Counted from the first letter of the stretch, positions 36,669-49,744 are shown. The stretch is DNA of 64,000 bases from Benincasa hispida (GCF_009727055.1 NC_052350.1:20811862-20875861); one strand, 5' to 3'. Made by a program: numbers and translations. Notes: generated from the letters alone by a model not told the origin.

Positions 36669-37776
36669 ACCCAATTGTTTAGTCTATTTGTAATTCGGGA
36701 ATTAAGGGCTTAATTTAAAAACATTTATATATATTTTTCTTAATTTGTTTATTCATTAGTTTTTTTCTTTAATTTTTTCACCAAAAGGGGGATGTCGATT
36801 TCTGTTTTCCTTTGAAATTACAAGTGCTTATTGTATTAAAAAAAATGGTTTTATTTGGATTGCAGTGAAAAGTATTGGGAGTTTGCTTCAAGAAAAATGA
36901 AAAAAAAAAAAAAAGTTTTATTTGGATTGTAATGAAAAATATTGAGAGTTTGCTTCAAGAAGAAAATCATGACATGTTTGTTTGGTAATAAGAAATTAAA
37001 GGTAAAAACTTCTTTATATTGAGAAGAAAAGAAACTATGCATATTAGGTAAGGAATTTGCAAGTATTCCATCCCTTCATCCATTATCATTTTTATGATTC
37101 GTAATCTTGTTGGTTGTTAATACGTCTCTCTATTCTCGGAGTTGATAGATATTAAACTAGTTAAACTAGGTTCGTTTTGATATTGTTTATTTGTTACTTT
37201 CATAATGTTGGTGTATGTTGTCACCTTTTAATATTAAAAACAACCTAACATTACATAATCTAAAAAAATACCTAAAAAATAAATAACAAATATTTGGTAG
37301 ATTATCAAATTTGTATTTGATTATGAATTTTGCTTTTAATCCTCCAAAATTAAACTATAATTGAATGATCACTTACTTTCAATTGGATCTCCTAAATTAC
37401 ATTTGTTTAGTCCTTCCATTATTCAGTAATTCAAGACTTCAAGAACTATATAGAAAGAAATTTATGTTAGTTTTATGAATTTCAATCATATCATATGTTT
37501 TGATGACAACAAACATTTATTTACCGATGATTTTAATATTTTAAAGTGCTTAAACTATAGAGCTCAAAGAGACGATCCATTCCAAAACAATTTGAATATC
37601 GCTCAAATCAGAAAAGAAGTTCTACACTTTGAATCGCTCGAATTATGACACTTGACGTTTTTAAAGTATTTCTTAAAATGATTTACTAAAAAAATAATTA
37701 TTTTGGCAAACAGTCTATTTAAATTTTTTGAAAAAATAATTGAAGCATGCATTGATAGAAAATTTAAAGAAATTTA
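36669..37776. other. Downstream intergenic region, no gene seen
   Basis: The 3' UTR of the heptahelical gene probably covers the first 150-250 bases. A small direct duplication is visible: GGTTTTATTTGGATTG with AAAAATATTGGGAGTTTGCTTC-like text near 36846 recurs near 36915. The rest is AT-rich without coding signal. Confidence 0.5.
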
Positions 37777-37868
37777 GGGTATGTTTGGTAGGCAATTCAA
37801 AATCTGTCTTATGTTTTCAGATTTACTGAGTTCAGCAAATATGTGTTTGGTAGACAGTTTGAATTATG

Positions 37869-38008
37869 TATTAAAGCAGAGTAAATAAATCTGTTGTCTC
37901 ATTTATTAATCAAAAGAGGCCTATAAATAGGCATAATTACAATAGTGACTAACCATTTAACTACCCGTATAACAAAACTTATAACAAAATATAAACTAAT
38001 TTCTAATA
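37869..38008 (-). repeat. 3' LTR of the short-LTR Copia element
   Basis: 140 bp, the copy next to the purine tract at 38009-38023. It contains AGGCCTATAAATAGGC, a palindromic TATA-like word which in LTRs of this kind could serve as the promoter. Confidence 0.9.
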
Positions 38009-38029
38009 CTCCCCCTCAAGATGGTGTGG

Positions 38030-41000
38030 TTATATCAAGAATACCCATCTTGGATAATAAGGAGAAAAACAAAGTTTTGGGCAAAACCTTGGTGAAGATA
38101 TCAACAAGCTACAAGTGAGACCGGATGGGAAGAAGTTTGACATTTCCACGAACAATGTGATCTCGGACAAAATGTCAATCAATTTCAATGTGCTTCGTCC
38201 TTTCATGAAAAACCGGATTTTCAGCAATATGGACAGCAGCCTCATTATCACAGTAGATTAAAGAGGGATGAATAAGAGGTACCGAAAGCTCATGAAGAAG
38301 TTGTTCAACCCATAGCAATTCACTTGTAGTAACAGCTAAAGCTCGGTATTCAGCTTCGGCAGAAGAACGGGATACCGTAGACTGCTTCTTAGCCTTCCAA
38401 CTAATTATAGGATCACCCAAGAAGATGCAGAAACCGGTTATAGACTTCCTCGAATCAGGACAAGATCCCCAATCAGCATCAGAATACGCCTTTAATTGGA
38501 ATGTGTGGACAGGTTGTAGCAGAATACCTTGGCCCGGAGAAGCTTTCAAATACTTAAGTAAAGACATGGTAACATCAAGAGGAGGCTGTCTAGGTTAAGC
38601 AACAAACTGACTGAGCTTATGGACAGCAAAAGCTATGTCAGGCCGAGAAATAGTCAAGTATAGCAGTCTTCCAATGAGTCTTCGATACAATGTTGCATCA
38701 GGAAGGAGGGTACCAACATCAAATTGGAGCTTTAAAGCCGGATCAAGAGGTAGAGGAGCCGGTTTACAAGCCAACAAACCATGATCTTCTAGGAGCTACA
38801 ATGTATAATTCCGTTGTGATAGAAGAATACCCTGAGACGATCTTGCAATTTCAAGACCCAAGAAATACCGAAGAGACCTTAAGTCTTTGAGCTTGAAGGC
38901 CTCGTGCAGATGATCTTTGATCTCATGTAGTACAGGTAAAGAAGCACCAGTAATGACTATGTCATCAACATAAACAAGCAAAGCAACAAAGGATTGAGCA
39001 AAACCTCGAGTGAATAAGGAGTAATCAGACTTGGACTGAGAAAATCCCAAGTAAATGAGTTCCTTTGAGGACTTGTCAAACCATTGGTGTGATGCTTGCT
39101 TAAGGCCATATATGGATTTATGCAAGCGACAAACAAGATGCTCCCCCTGTTTGTGAACAACATTGTGCTTGTAACCCAAGGGTAGATCCATGTATACATC
39201 TTCAACTACATCACCATGTAAGAAAGCATTATTAACATCTAGTTGAAGTAGAGACCAACCTTTTGAGACTTCAAGAGTAAGAAGTACTTTGACAGTAACA
39301 AGCTTGGCAATAGGAGAAAATGTCTCAATGTAGTCGAGGCCTTCTTGCTGCGTGTATCCCTTGGCTACTAACCGTGCCTTGTAGCAGTCAATGGTCCCAT
39401 CTGCACGATACTTAATTTTGTATATCCATTTGCATCCAATAGAGTGTTGGCCTTGAAGTAAAGGCACAACAGACCAAGTACGGTTGGTTTCCATTGCTAG
39501 AAGTTCATCGTGCATAGCTTGGCACCAATGTTCATGAGGGACAACCTGGTGATAAAACTGAGGCTCATATGTGGCTGAGATATTGAGGGCAAACATCTTG
39601 TAGATAGGATTCAATCTGTCATAAGATAAAACAGCTTGCAAAGGATACTTAGTAACTATCTGCTGAGAATGATTGTGTAAAAGGAGGTTGCAATGATAGT
39701 CCCTGAGATATGAGGGTGGTTTAGTCGTCCTTGTAGAGCGGCGACAGTGAGAAGAATTGTCAAGTAAAGACAGATGGGGCTGATCAGTGACTGCAACATC
39801 ATCATCAGTAGGTGCAAAGGGAACAAAGAGAGCAGTAGGTTGAGAAATGTCATGTGAAGTAGGCTGGTCAGAAAGCTCAGGAGTAGTAGAAGCAGATGAT
39901 GAAGAGGCTTCATTGCTGGATAAATCACCTGAAAATGGAAGTGATAATGGTAAAACTAGATCCGGAAAAGGGTCAAGTACCTCTGCTTGAGAACTGATTT
40001 GATGAAAAGGGAATATATCTTCATGAAACACAACATCCCTTGAAATAAAGAATTGCTTCTTCTCAATGTCATATAAGCGATAGCCCTTGATTCCAGTGGG
40101 ATATCCCAAAAAAACAGAGGCAATCGCCCGAGGCTGAAACTTGGTTCTGTGAGAAGGTAAAGTAGAGGCAAAACAAAGACAACCAAAAGTTCGTAGTGAA
40201 GTATAGTCAGCATGTTCAACAGTCAAACGATAGTAAGATGTTTGCCAGGACAAGATATGAGATGGAATGCGGTTGATCAAATAAGATGCGGTCAATATGC
40301 ACTCTCCCCACAACAAGATAAGTAATCTAGCTTGAAATAACAGAGATCGTGCGACATTTAACAAAAGTTGATGTTTTCTTTCTACTACTGAATTTTGTTA
40401 AGGCCGTTCAACACAAGAAAACTGATGGAGAACACCTTTGGCAGCAAAAAAATAAGTAAAGGCTAGTTCTGGTGCATTATCCGATCGAAAAGCTTTTATG
40501 GAAAAACCATATTGAGTTTCAATCAACTAAAAGAAACGAGGGACAATAGTAATAGCTTCACTTTTGTTCCTCGTCAAAAAAACCCAAGTGTACTGAGAAT
40601 AATCATCAACTAGTGTTAAAAAGTAACGATATCCTACATGAGTAGGTTCATTGTAAGAGCCCCAAATATCACAATGTATAAGATCAAAAGCATGAGCAAC
40701 AAGTCTATTATGGCTTTGAAAATACAGTCGTTTTTGTTTTTCTAGAGAACAAATCATGCATTTATTACAAGTACTATCCATGTCTACATATAAAATGTCT
40801 TTTAGGAAACTAATATGTTTATATAATGGATGTCCAAGCCGATTATACCAAGTAGAAGCAGAGAATGTAGTAGTGGAAGAACAAACAAGTTCTGTAGTAT
40901 GTGAAAATGAATGTAAGAACTTATCAACTGATGCTTGCAACAAGTATAATCCATTCCATTTGTTAGCCTTGCCAATTGTCTTCAAAGAGTACTTGTCCTG

Positions 41001-42420
41001 AATGAGGTAAAAATCACTAAAAAAAAAGTGACCATGACGGGTAGATAGGAAGTTAAAGAGCTTATGAAAATTAAGTTGAAACAGAAACCTGATATATATA
41101 GCACATTCTATAGCATGATATCTGTACTGATTTGAATATCCCCAACAAATTCAACCAGAAGCTGAGACTGATTAGGCAAAGTAACAGTTGTCGGTTTAAT
41201 TTGTCTTAGAGTAGTGAATATGACCTTATTATGACAGATATGAGTTGATGCACCAGAATCAAGTATTCACTGATCAGAAGATATATCAGAAAGGGAATAA
41301 ATACCTGCAACGTGAGCTGTAGGAGTGATAGAATCTGCCTTATTGGACGTTGCTACTATAGTGGCTGTTTTAGACTTGTTGAGATGGGACTGGAGCATAG
41401 CCAATAAGCCTTGGCATTGTTCAGATGTTAAAGAGGATAAAGAATCAGAATGATCTGCTCTCGCTGATTCAGGAGGTTTGTAAAGCTTGTGCCCTGGTGG
41501 ATATCCATGGAGTTTGTAACATCGATCAACAGTATGCCCTTGAATATTACAGTGGGTGCAGATCGATCTATCCTTCTTCTTGTTTTGATTGGTGTTGCGA
41601 GAATAGCTTGAAGCAGTCTAGAGGAAGCAGAAGAACCATTTTTCACAAGGAGGGAGTGGCATTAGATGAAGATATCGCATTGCCAAAGGATGAAGAATAA
41701 GCTTTCTGGTCAATCTCCTGTGCAACTAGAAAGAAGGCCCGATTGATTGATGGTTCTAGTTCCATTAGTAACTACTGAGATCTGATAGGAGCAGATAAAT
41801 CTTTTAAACCCATGAGAAAAGCCATAACATACTCTGTTTGGAAGTAAGTTTGTAGGTTCTTGACACCACCACAAGTGCATTTTCTACAAGAACAAGATGG
41901 GTGGTAGGAGATGAGTTCATTCCACAACGTTTTCAGCTTGGCATAGTATGTGGTAACAAAATCTTGATTTTGGGATAAGTTAGAAATTTCAAAGCGTAAT
42001 TGGAAGACTCTTGGTCGATTTTTACGCTAGTACCGTTCTTGCAGATCAGCCCAAATTTCTTGAGCGGAATCGGAGAAGTTGATGCTAGCAGAAATCTCTT
42101 TGGAAAGAGAGTTAAGAATCCACGTGGTGACAATGCCATTACATATGATCCAAGAATTGAGTAAAAGGTCGAGGGATTTCACCATTGATGAAGCCGAGTT
42201 TATTCTTGACAGTGAGCCCAATCTTCATCGCCTGACTCCACGAGTCATAATTCGATTCCGTAAGAAGATTGGAAATGAGCACAAAGCTGGTGCTGTCTGA
42301 GGGATGAAGAAAATAAGGGTTCTGATATTGTTTAAGAATGGAAGATGGGGAAGATTGAACATTCTCCATGGAGTTGGAGTTTTCGGATGAGGTTGGGTCG
42401 TCGAATCTGGTAATGATCAT
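38030..42420 (-). pseudogene. Copia gag-pol remnant (PR, IN, RT, RNase H)
   Basis: Domains run from high to low coordinates. Gag starts near 42420 and has the NPYFLHPSD and LTESNYDSWSQAM motifs; it frameshifts near 42150. A CCHC knuckle (CTHCNIQGHTVDRC) lies near 41550. The protease motif ILDSGASTH near 41250 is preceded by a TGA where the family has Trp. Integrase spans 40985-40527, with GHPLYKHISFL, CNKCMICS and VDDYSQYTWVF. The long frame 40364-38796 has integrase C-terminal motifs, then reverse transcriptase with YVDD at 38961-38972. RNase H follows, with DADWGSC near 38470 and AEAEYRALA near 38345. At least six stops or frameshifts separate the parts, so it cannot make the polyprotein. 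Confidence 0.9.
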
Positions 42421-42601
42421 CGTTTCGGATCTGAAGAAGAAAGAAAAATCGACGCTCACCGGTGGCGCTCGACACTTTGGACGGAGGCGAACGAGATCGA
42501 CGTTAGTGTCCGGAAGGTCGGGGAGCGAGATCGGCCCGAGAAGAAGAAAAGTCACGAGAAAAAGAGTGGTTGGAGGGAAAACGAAAAGTCAAAGAGTTTT
42601 A

Positions 42602-42617
42602 ATTTGCTCTGATACCA
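42602..42617 (-). other. Primer-binding site, initiator tRNA-Met type
   Basis: On the - strand TGGTATCAGAGCAAAT follows directly after the 5' LTR. TGGTATCAGAGC is the standard plant Copia match to the 3' end of initiator methionine tRNA. Confidence 0.9.
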
Positions 42618-42757
42618 TATTAAAGCAGAGTAAATAAATCTACTGTCTCATTTATTAACCAAAAGAGGCCTATAAATAGGCATAATTACAACCGTGACTA
42701 ACCATTTAACTACCCGTATAACAAAACTTATAACAAAATATAAACTAATTTCTAATA
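42618..42757 (-). repeat. 5' LTR of the short-LTR Copia element
   Basis: 140 bp, next to the primer-binding site. It differs from the other LTR at about five positions (for example TCTACTG against TCTGTTG, ACAACCGTG against ACAATAGTG). Confidence 0.9.
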
Positions 42758-43383
42758 TTATATTTCTGAAAACTATTTTCAGATGTGATCCAAAAGTGCA
42801 AATTCTGAAAACAATTATTTTATGTTTTCAATGTTTCCAGATTTTGAATTAAAAATTTTTAAATGCAAAATTACATTAATGATTAAAAAAACAATAATAA
42901 TTATACTATTTCATGTTATAAACTCAATTATTTTTGTTAAACTTAAAATATGTAATATATTATAGGGGTCTTTTTAAAATAAAAAATATTTAAAAATATT
43001 TACATTTTATAGCAAAAAGTTCGAAAAGTACAAAGCACTTTTTGAAATTTTTTTGCTATGAATTGTAAATTTTTTTGAAATTTTTTTATTTATAAGAATT
43101 TCTCTATATTATATTATATGATATTACAAAATAATAATTATACAAAAAAAATTTAACATAAAACGTGTTTAGAAATCAATTAGTAAAGATTTATATTCAA
43201 CCTAGTATTTAGTGAGTAACTAAATATATTTTCGATCATATTTTGAAATTTTGTTTAAATCAGAATTTGATTTTTGAATCGTTTATGAAACACATTTCCA
43301 AAAACATGAAATACAACTTTGTTTTCATTGAATCTCTTATTTACAAATTTTTGTTTTCCTATCGCCTACCAAATATGTCCTTA

Positions 43384-44491
43384 TTTTTCTCTTTTCTCAA
43401 TTTCAAAATGGAATCTTTCCAAAATTCCACCTTTCATCATCTTTGTTATATTTTACTAGAGATAAATGAGTGAAATTGAATTTACACTTATCTTTTGTAA
43501 GTATCAATTGAGCTGAAGGTTGAAGAATTTATTCTTTTATCACTCTGGAGACCATACTCCATTGTCCATGTAGATGTAACAAATAATGAATAACTTGACA
43601 TTTCTTGTAATATTAAAGAGGAAGTTATGAACCTTTTTAATTAGGTTGTATAATCGAACCACTATAAGTCTTGGTGTAATTCTAATTACTGCTATTAAGT
43701 CATTCGATTTCATAATTTAGCCAAATTTCATCTACTTTCTCACTTTTTCCAAGCAATTTTCTAGTAAGCTTTTTTTCATTTCTTTTTTCCCAAAAAAATC
43801 TCAAATCTCTCACAATAATCCATTTATCTTGATTGTTTTATTTTGTGAGAAAGATTGTTGGTTAGAGCTAAACTTGTGATTTTTTATCTATTTAGAGGTG
43901 ATATCTTTAATTTTAGTTTTCCATTGAGTTTTGTAATAGGGTGTAGGAGCACCATGGGATTTAGTGCAATAGTTTTATTTTGAACCTAAAAAAGGATTTA
44001 CAGTGGTTTGATCTTGAACCCGTTGAAAGACAATGAAATAGGTTGGATCCTAAACCTGCAGAAGACTAATTGTAGTTTGACTCTTAAACCCGCAAAAAAA
44101 GATAATGGTTCTCAGATAATCCTTGCAATAAAATATCCAAAGAGGCTTGAGAGTGGAATAGGGATTCTGAACCATAAAAAGATTAGCGGTGTCATCTTTC
44201 TTTCTCTCTACTCTCTAATTTCTGCAATTTTAGTTATTTTGTGCTAATTATTTCATTAGTTTAAATTGATTAAATTTAGTTTTAGATTTCTTGAAGAAGG
44301 TTTAATTTTATGAAGCAACTTCATTCATACTCTCTAGTGTTGTTATACGATCTTACAATCCACTTCTATTGGAGTATTTATATTTAAGTTTGGGAAGAGA
44401 ATTTGAACAATTTGGTGTTTATTTTGTAGGAACAAATGATAAATTAGTAACGACCCAATTATTTATCATTTCAATCATTTGTTGTTAATTT
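43384..44491. other. Intergenic region with possible old LTR relic
   Basis: The wording near 43650-44180 (GGTTGTATAATCGAACCAC, TCTTGAACCCGTTGAAAG) recalls LTR and leader sequences of old Copia-type elements, but no end or primer-binding site can be placed. No gene is supported; the 44008-44247 frame has no recognisable domain. Confidence 0.35.
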
Positions 44492-44512
44492 CACTACATG
44501 AAAAATGAACTC

Positions 44513-44670
44513 CCTGACATATAAATCAATCGTCGGGAGATCGGCCATCGAGAGATAGGGACTCTTCCGACGATGTAATGGATCATCGGGAGTTTCTAAG
44601 GAACTCTCGACGACGTAATGGCCCATGGGAGTTTCGACAGATCTCCCGACGCCTGTCGGGCGGCGTCGAA
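44513..44670. repeat. Left subterminal repeat region of the CACTA element
   Basis: GC-rich words in both orientations (CGTCGGGAGATCGG, CCGACGATGTAATGG, TCGACGACGTAATGG, CTCCCGACGCCTGTCGGGCG) match those at the right end. In En/Spm-type elements such repeats bind the element-encoded TNPA-like protein. Confidence 0.65.
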
Positions 44671-45734
44671 AGATCTGATCGGGTAAAAAACCAGATCTTC
44701 TTCCCCATTTTCCTCTTCTTCTCCATTACAAAAGTTTAGAATCCTAGCCGCCCCTTCCTCTTCCCCTTCCCCCTTGCGCCGCCACCTATTTCCTTCCCCT
44801 TCCCGCTTCGCGTCGCCACCTGCTGCCGACCACTTCTTCCCCATTAACCCTTTCATTTAACCCAAACTAAAGACCTCTTGTCTTCCTGTCTCCCCTCTAT
44901 GTCCTTTGTCGTTCATTTCCTTGTCGTCGTCGTTCATTGCTTACGATTTTTTTTGTTCTTTACAATCTTTCAACAAGGTTCATTCACATCCCTTTCATTT
45001 TCTTTCTCTTATTTTGCAAATTTAAGCCATTGTTTAATTTCTCATGAATTTGAAATCCGATTAGTCTTTGAAATCCGATTATTCTTTAAAATCTGATTAC
45101 TATTGCTTTGATTTATTGTCATTTAGCATCTATCTCATTTGTTGTTCTTTAAATTAAATTTAATGTTTCTAGCATCTATCTTATTTGTTGTTTTTAATTG
45201 CTAGCATGTTGGTAATGTTTAATTTCTAGCAAGTTGGTAATATTTCTAGCATCTATCTCATTTATTGTCATTTAGCATCTATCTCCTTTGTTGTTTTTTA
45301 CTTACAATTTCTGCAATTTGGTGGATTGTGGATGTTATTGTGAAATGTGGAATATGGATGTTATATGTAATTAATATTATGGATTTTATTGTTAATTTAC
45401 TATGATGTTTGTAGCCCTAAACTCTATACCCCTAAAAACACTTTGGTTTTCAAACCAAATCAATAACATTAAAGGCAAAAAAATGGACCCCTTTTACTTA
45501 TTACTTAATTTTGGACTTAGTTTAGGGGCCAAAAAATTAATAACATTAGGGGCAAAAAAAGTCAAATCACCTATTAGAGATTATTTAAAATTTTAAATTC
45601 TCCAAACAAACTTGGAATTGTTTATTAAATTAATCAAAATTCATGCTTAATAAAGACTTTGTACTTTGTCCTCTAATCCAGATTATTGTTTTGGATTACA
45701 AGTTGGTCAAAAAAGATTTATTTCTAAGGATAAA
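44671..45734. other. CACTA leader, no gene seen
   Basis: C/T-rich sequence (CCGCCCCTTCCTCTTCCCC near 44751) followed by AT-rich DNA with repeated TAGCATCTATCT/CATTTGTTGTT words (45120-45300). It probably represents 5' non-coding sequence of the transposon. No coding region is supported. Confidence 0.45.
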
Positions 45735-45942
45735 TAAAGAATGGATTAAACTAAGGAATAAGTTATCAGTGGAGTATAGCGAAGGAGTATCCTAGTTTTT
45801 AGATATGGCGAAGTTTCATGTTAATGATGCTTGACAAATAAGATGTCCATGCAAGAATTGTATGAATTCAATTTGGGAAAAATTAGATATCGTGGAATGA
45901 CATCTATTAACATATGAAATATCTCCCTCATACTGTGAATGA
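45735..45942 (+). pseudogene. CACTA transposase, N-terminal piece (transposase-associated domain)
   Basis: One + strand frame reads INKEWIKLRNKLSVEYSEGV, stop, FLDMAKFHVNDA, stop, QIRCPCKNCMNSIWEKLDIVE, stop, HLLTYEISPSY. This is the family pattern of the transposase-associated domain of TNP2-type CACTA proteins (EWI start, FLD..., CPCxxCxN, HLxxxGIxxSY). Several in-frame stops are present. It breaks off exactly where a Copia LTR starts (TGTTGGG at 45943). Confidence 0.75.
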
Positions 45943-47788
45943 TGTTGGGTTTTATGTCCTAAAACTCGCAGTTTATAAAATGATAAACATTTTCTATAGT
46001 CAATAAATTTATTATTGATTTTATGAATTGTAGACATGAAAGTCTAAATCCAATAAACTAAGACCCATGACTATTATATGAGTACTTGAACTCTATGTGG
46101 AGACATAAGAGTAGATCAAGTTCAAGTAAATAGTCAAAATGATCTATAGTACATGAATAAGTTTGGGTACCTTATTCTGGTAATACTATTGGATGCGGCC
46201 CACTCTGTAGTTGTTACAAAGAGTTGTAAAGTGCTACATACGATGTGATCCTAATTCGTACATGTTATGACATGAAGAGTAGGAGCGTCCTATGCAATGA
46301 ATTTGCATAAGATCGGACCAAGAAATAAGTCACCCTTACTTTATAATGTTGTTTACTGTATAAGACTGACTATTTCACTAAGATGACCTAGGTAACTTGA
46401 TCTTAATCCTCAGTTAACTATGAACTCTTGTTTATTTGGGATTATCCTTAGATTTTCATAGGTGAGGGTTGGCCCAATAAGCCTCGCATTTCAGGGGTAA
46501 GACCTAATAGATAGCTGGAGACATAGAGTGCAAGACAGGGTACATGCCTACCCGACTTAAGGATAAGAGAAAGGTTGTTCTCTCAAGTACTGAATCCAGG
46601 TCTTGAACAAAGGGTCTCACCCTCTCACTGGGCTGAGAGAGTTTGGTTTAGTGATTGGATCACAAACCAGTTGTTCATTAGAGGATAAGTAGGAACTCGA
46701 GGAATAGGAAGTAATCTTGGGGGTAAAACAGATATTTGACCCAGCCGTTATTACGAACAATCTGTGAAAGGTCGACTTACTAATTATGGTTAAATCATGT
46801 GAACATAATATATCTACAGTGAGGGGAGTGCAACTATGGGCTTTAATGGAGTGATCCATTAGTTAACGAATAAGGGTTAATTTGGTCTAATGAGTTTAGC
46901 CAATTAATCTCGGATCTTTGGAGCTATAATCTATAGGTCTGCGATGTCCTCCTATTAGCTCGTAATTGGATTAGCTCTAGAGTAACGTGATAAGTTAATT
47001 TGAAAAGTTCAAATTAGAATTAAAGGAATTAGTAATTATATGAGATATAATTATTTGTTTAATTTTAGAATTAAACAAAATAAGAGAATTTATATTTAAA
47101 TATGATTTAAATATATGGATATGTGTAAAAATTAATTTCATATTTGATATTAAATTAATTAGTTTTTATTTCAAATTTATTTTATGAAATTAATTTTATA
47201 AAATTAAAATTTTCAGTTTTAAAATCAAAAATGGATTTTAAAAATCAAGTTTTGATTTTGATATAAAATTGGAAAATGGGAAAAAACTATGCACAAATGG
47301 AATATTGAGATATTCCATTATCCATATTCTACTTGCTCACACAAAATCTATCACTATTGCTTTTAACTATTCCAACCATGAGCTGCAACTCATACAGCTC
47401 TCTTCCTTGCATGATGGTCTGCAATATATTGAAGAGATTTGAGTGAATTTGGGGCATGCAATCAAGAGAATTTCAGTTGAAAATTCGTGGTGAAGAAAGT
47501 GTTATTCAACAAGATTGTTGTTGTGAGCAATTCTCCATAATCCTTTGATTCAAGCTTCTTTTGAGTCCCACAACTCAATCTAGAGCACCAAGAGAATAGT
47601 GGGGTAGATCTTGAGGTAGTCTGCAACGAGATTCAGAGAAGATTGCAGCTGGAGATTGAGCTTTGAAGAAGTTCTACAAAGATATGTCATGAAACTCACT
47701 TGTTTATGCAAGAGCATGCTTTATATTCTTCCAAAATTAATGAATTAGAGTGCTTAATGATCCTTATTGATTCTGTTGTTGCTGATAT
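45943..47788 (+). mobile_element. 5' LTR of the outer Copia element (copy E)
   Basis: Starts TGTTGGGTTTTATGTCCTAA and is collinear with copy C. It is cut at 47788 by the inner Copia element. Its last bases resume at 56754 or 56759 and end in CAATCCTACA at 56767, followed by a + strand primer-binding site. The 5-bp duplication of the inner insertion is GATAT (47784-47788) against GATAC (56754-56758). The intact LTR would be about 1.85 kb. Confidence 0.75.
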
Positions 47789-49642
47789 TGAAGGAACTCT
47801 TATTCAAGAGTACCTACGAGCGGAACCAGATCTTTCCAATTCATTGTGACAGAATTACCGTATATACATTCAAACATACTTTCATAATGCTAAAGAGATT
47901 AAGAAATCATACTAGATGAAGATTTATTCTTCACAGCGTGTCTGAAGTCAACCCGTCTACCTCGAACAGAAGAAAACAGAGAAGACAACACCACTCAAAG
48001 CCCTCAGTATTCTTAGAGTGAGATCCAAAGTGTGGGCTTTGTTCGAATTTGGTAGAGGGAATGAGGAAGAGAGACTGTACACAACGATCAAACAAGTGGG
48101 AGATGCGGTCATCTATCGCATAGACAATATGCCTGAACGTTTAGGTGAAGTATACGATCATGTAGTAAAAGTAAGTGATCGTCTAAATGATCGTGTAGGA
48201 AAAGGTAAATGATTGTCTAAACAATCGTGTAGGAAAAATGGTGAGCGATCATCCAAACGATCGCATAGGAAAAACTAAGTGATCGTCTATACGATCATTT
48301 AGTAAATATCATGAGCTAAACGATCGCTTAGAAAAAAGGTAAATGATCGTTTAGATAATAATGCGCGACGGTGTAATCGATATGCGATCGCTTAGCAATA
48401 TCGTATATGTAAGCGATCGTGTAGTCACTATCGTATAGGCACTGATTTTCTAAATGATGATACTATCTTTTTCACAATATCCGTGCACATCAAGATCAAC
48501 ACACCGTCTGCTATTTATAATGCACTCATCCGTTATTTAGAACGAAGAGGCGCCTTCCCATTTCATTTATAACCGTCCAATAAATGTGATCTTATAACAT
48601 TCATAACTTAAAATTAATATCATATATTAATTATAATATTTTTTCTCTACTAGATATAAATCATATTTATATCCAATTTCCTCCAAATTAATGTATCTCA
48701 TACATAAAGTTAATTATATCATATTTAATTAACTCATTCAATTATATCATATATAATCGAACTCCCTGTTGTCAATTTGAACATTTCAAATTCACCCAAA
48801 AACTGACTCTCAACTTGTGTCCAAGCTACCAAGGGGACCTTATGGACCTATGGATCGAAGCTCCAACGATACGTGAATAGCTGACTAAACTTTTTAGTCA
48901 CGAATCCACCATCCGTTAACTGCCAGGCATTCCACTAAAGATCGACAATTGAACTCTTCTTGCCATAGATATATTTCTATGTCCATTGGATATAACCAAT
49001 CATCAATACGATAACCCTTCACAGACGCTCGTAATTACAGCAGGCCAATTTACCGTTTTGCCCCTGTAATTACATCTTCCTTCTTAAGTACCACTGATCT
49101 CTCTAATGAATAATACAACATAGTCCTACTATGTGTGAACACCTCTTGGGCCATGAGAAGGTGCATGGCGCCACATCGTTCAAGTCTTGGAATTAGCCCT
49201 TAAGGAAGCTATCTATCTACTTACCTCTGCTTCGGGGAAGGAGTGAATTTCTTCTTGTGAAGCTGAGTTCTCAACTCCCAAATCAGACGAATCCACAAAA
49301 TGTTAGGTTTGAGTCAGCATTCTAGCCACTCACACCCATGCAAATTAAAGAACCGCCCTCAATGGCAGGAGTTCCCAACTCACTCAGGATTGAGGTCATG
49401 TTACCTATGGTCAGGTCTTATACAAACTCTTTGTATAGGACGCCCCCGCTTGCATGTCCCCTACATGAATGATCAGGATCAGACCATCTGTGACAAGTCA
49501 CAACACTTGTTATATCCAAATATGGTAAAATGTGCAAAGTCAAGTAGTGAAGTAAATATCATTTATATTATACATCACAAGTGTTCGTACAAAGTTGTTT
49601 ACAAACTACTGGACACGAGACTTTAGGGCACAAACCCCAACA
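47789..49642 (-). repeat. 3' LTR of the inner Copia element (copy F)
   Basis: Bounds are TGAAGGAACTC (low end) and AAACCCCAACA (high end), that is TGTTGGGGTTTG...GAGTTCCTTCA on the - strand. The adjoining purine tract reads GACAAGTGAGAAAT on the - strand, close to the common AAGTGGGAGA. It contains a CGATCG-word cluster at 48090-48430. Compared with copy G it lacks about 60 bp near 49405 and about 170 bp near 49520, but keeps about 470 bp that G lacks. Confidence 0.85.
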
Positions 49643-49744
49643 ATTTCTCACTTGTCCTAAAATGAAGTGGGGAGTACAAGTAAACAGGCACAAAACAATA
49701 AACTAGTGCATAAAAACCCAGTGCAACAAAATCTCCCACTTGCC

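Larger units (their letters stand above)
37869..42757 (-). mobile_element. Full-length but dead Copia retrotransposon with 140-bp LTRs
   Basis: Two 140-bp LTRs (37869-38008 and 42618-42757) bound a - strand gag-PR-IN-RT-RH order, typical of Copia. The LTR starts TATTAGAAATTAG and ends CTTTAATA. The flanks TTATG (37864-37868) and TTATA (42758-42762) look like a target duplication with one change. A purine-rich tract lies beside the 3' LTR (reverse complement CATCTTGAGGGGGAG). By eye the LTRs differ at about 5 of 140 positions. All coding regions are interrupted. Confidence 0.9.
37777..43383. mobile_element. MITE split by a Copia insertion
   Basis: The left end GGGTATGTTTGGTAGGC (about 37778) and the right end GCCTACCAAATATGTCC (about 43364) are inverted partners. 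Without the Copia element at 37869-42757, the host element would be about 720 bp (37777-37868 plus 42758-43383). TTTTCAGA/TCTGAAAA words beside the insertion support one original unit. The superfamily is unclear. Confidence 0.5.

Noticed and set aside
36165..36674. 169-codon open frame on the - strand
   Set aside because: It is the antisense shadow of exon 4 of the heptahelical gene, which has clear family motifs on the + strand.
44596..44856. 86-codon - strand frame rich in Gly/Glu
   Set aside because: Antisense of the C/T-rich CACTA leader; looks accidental.
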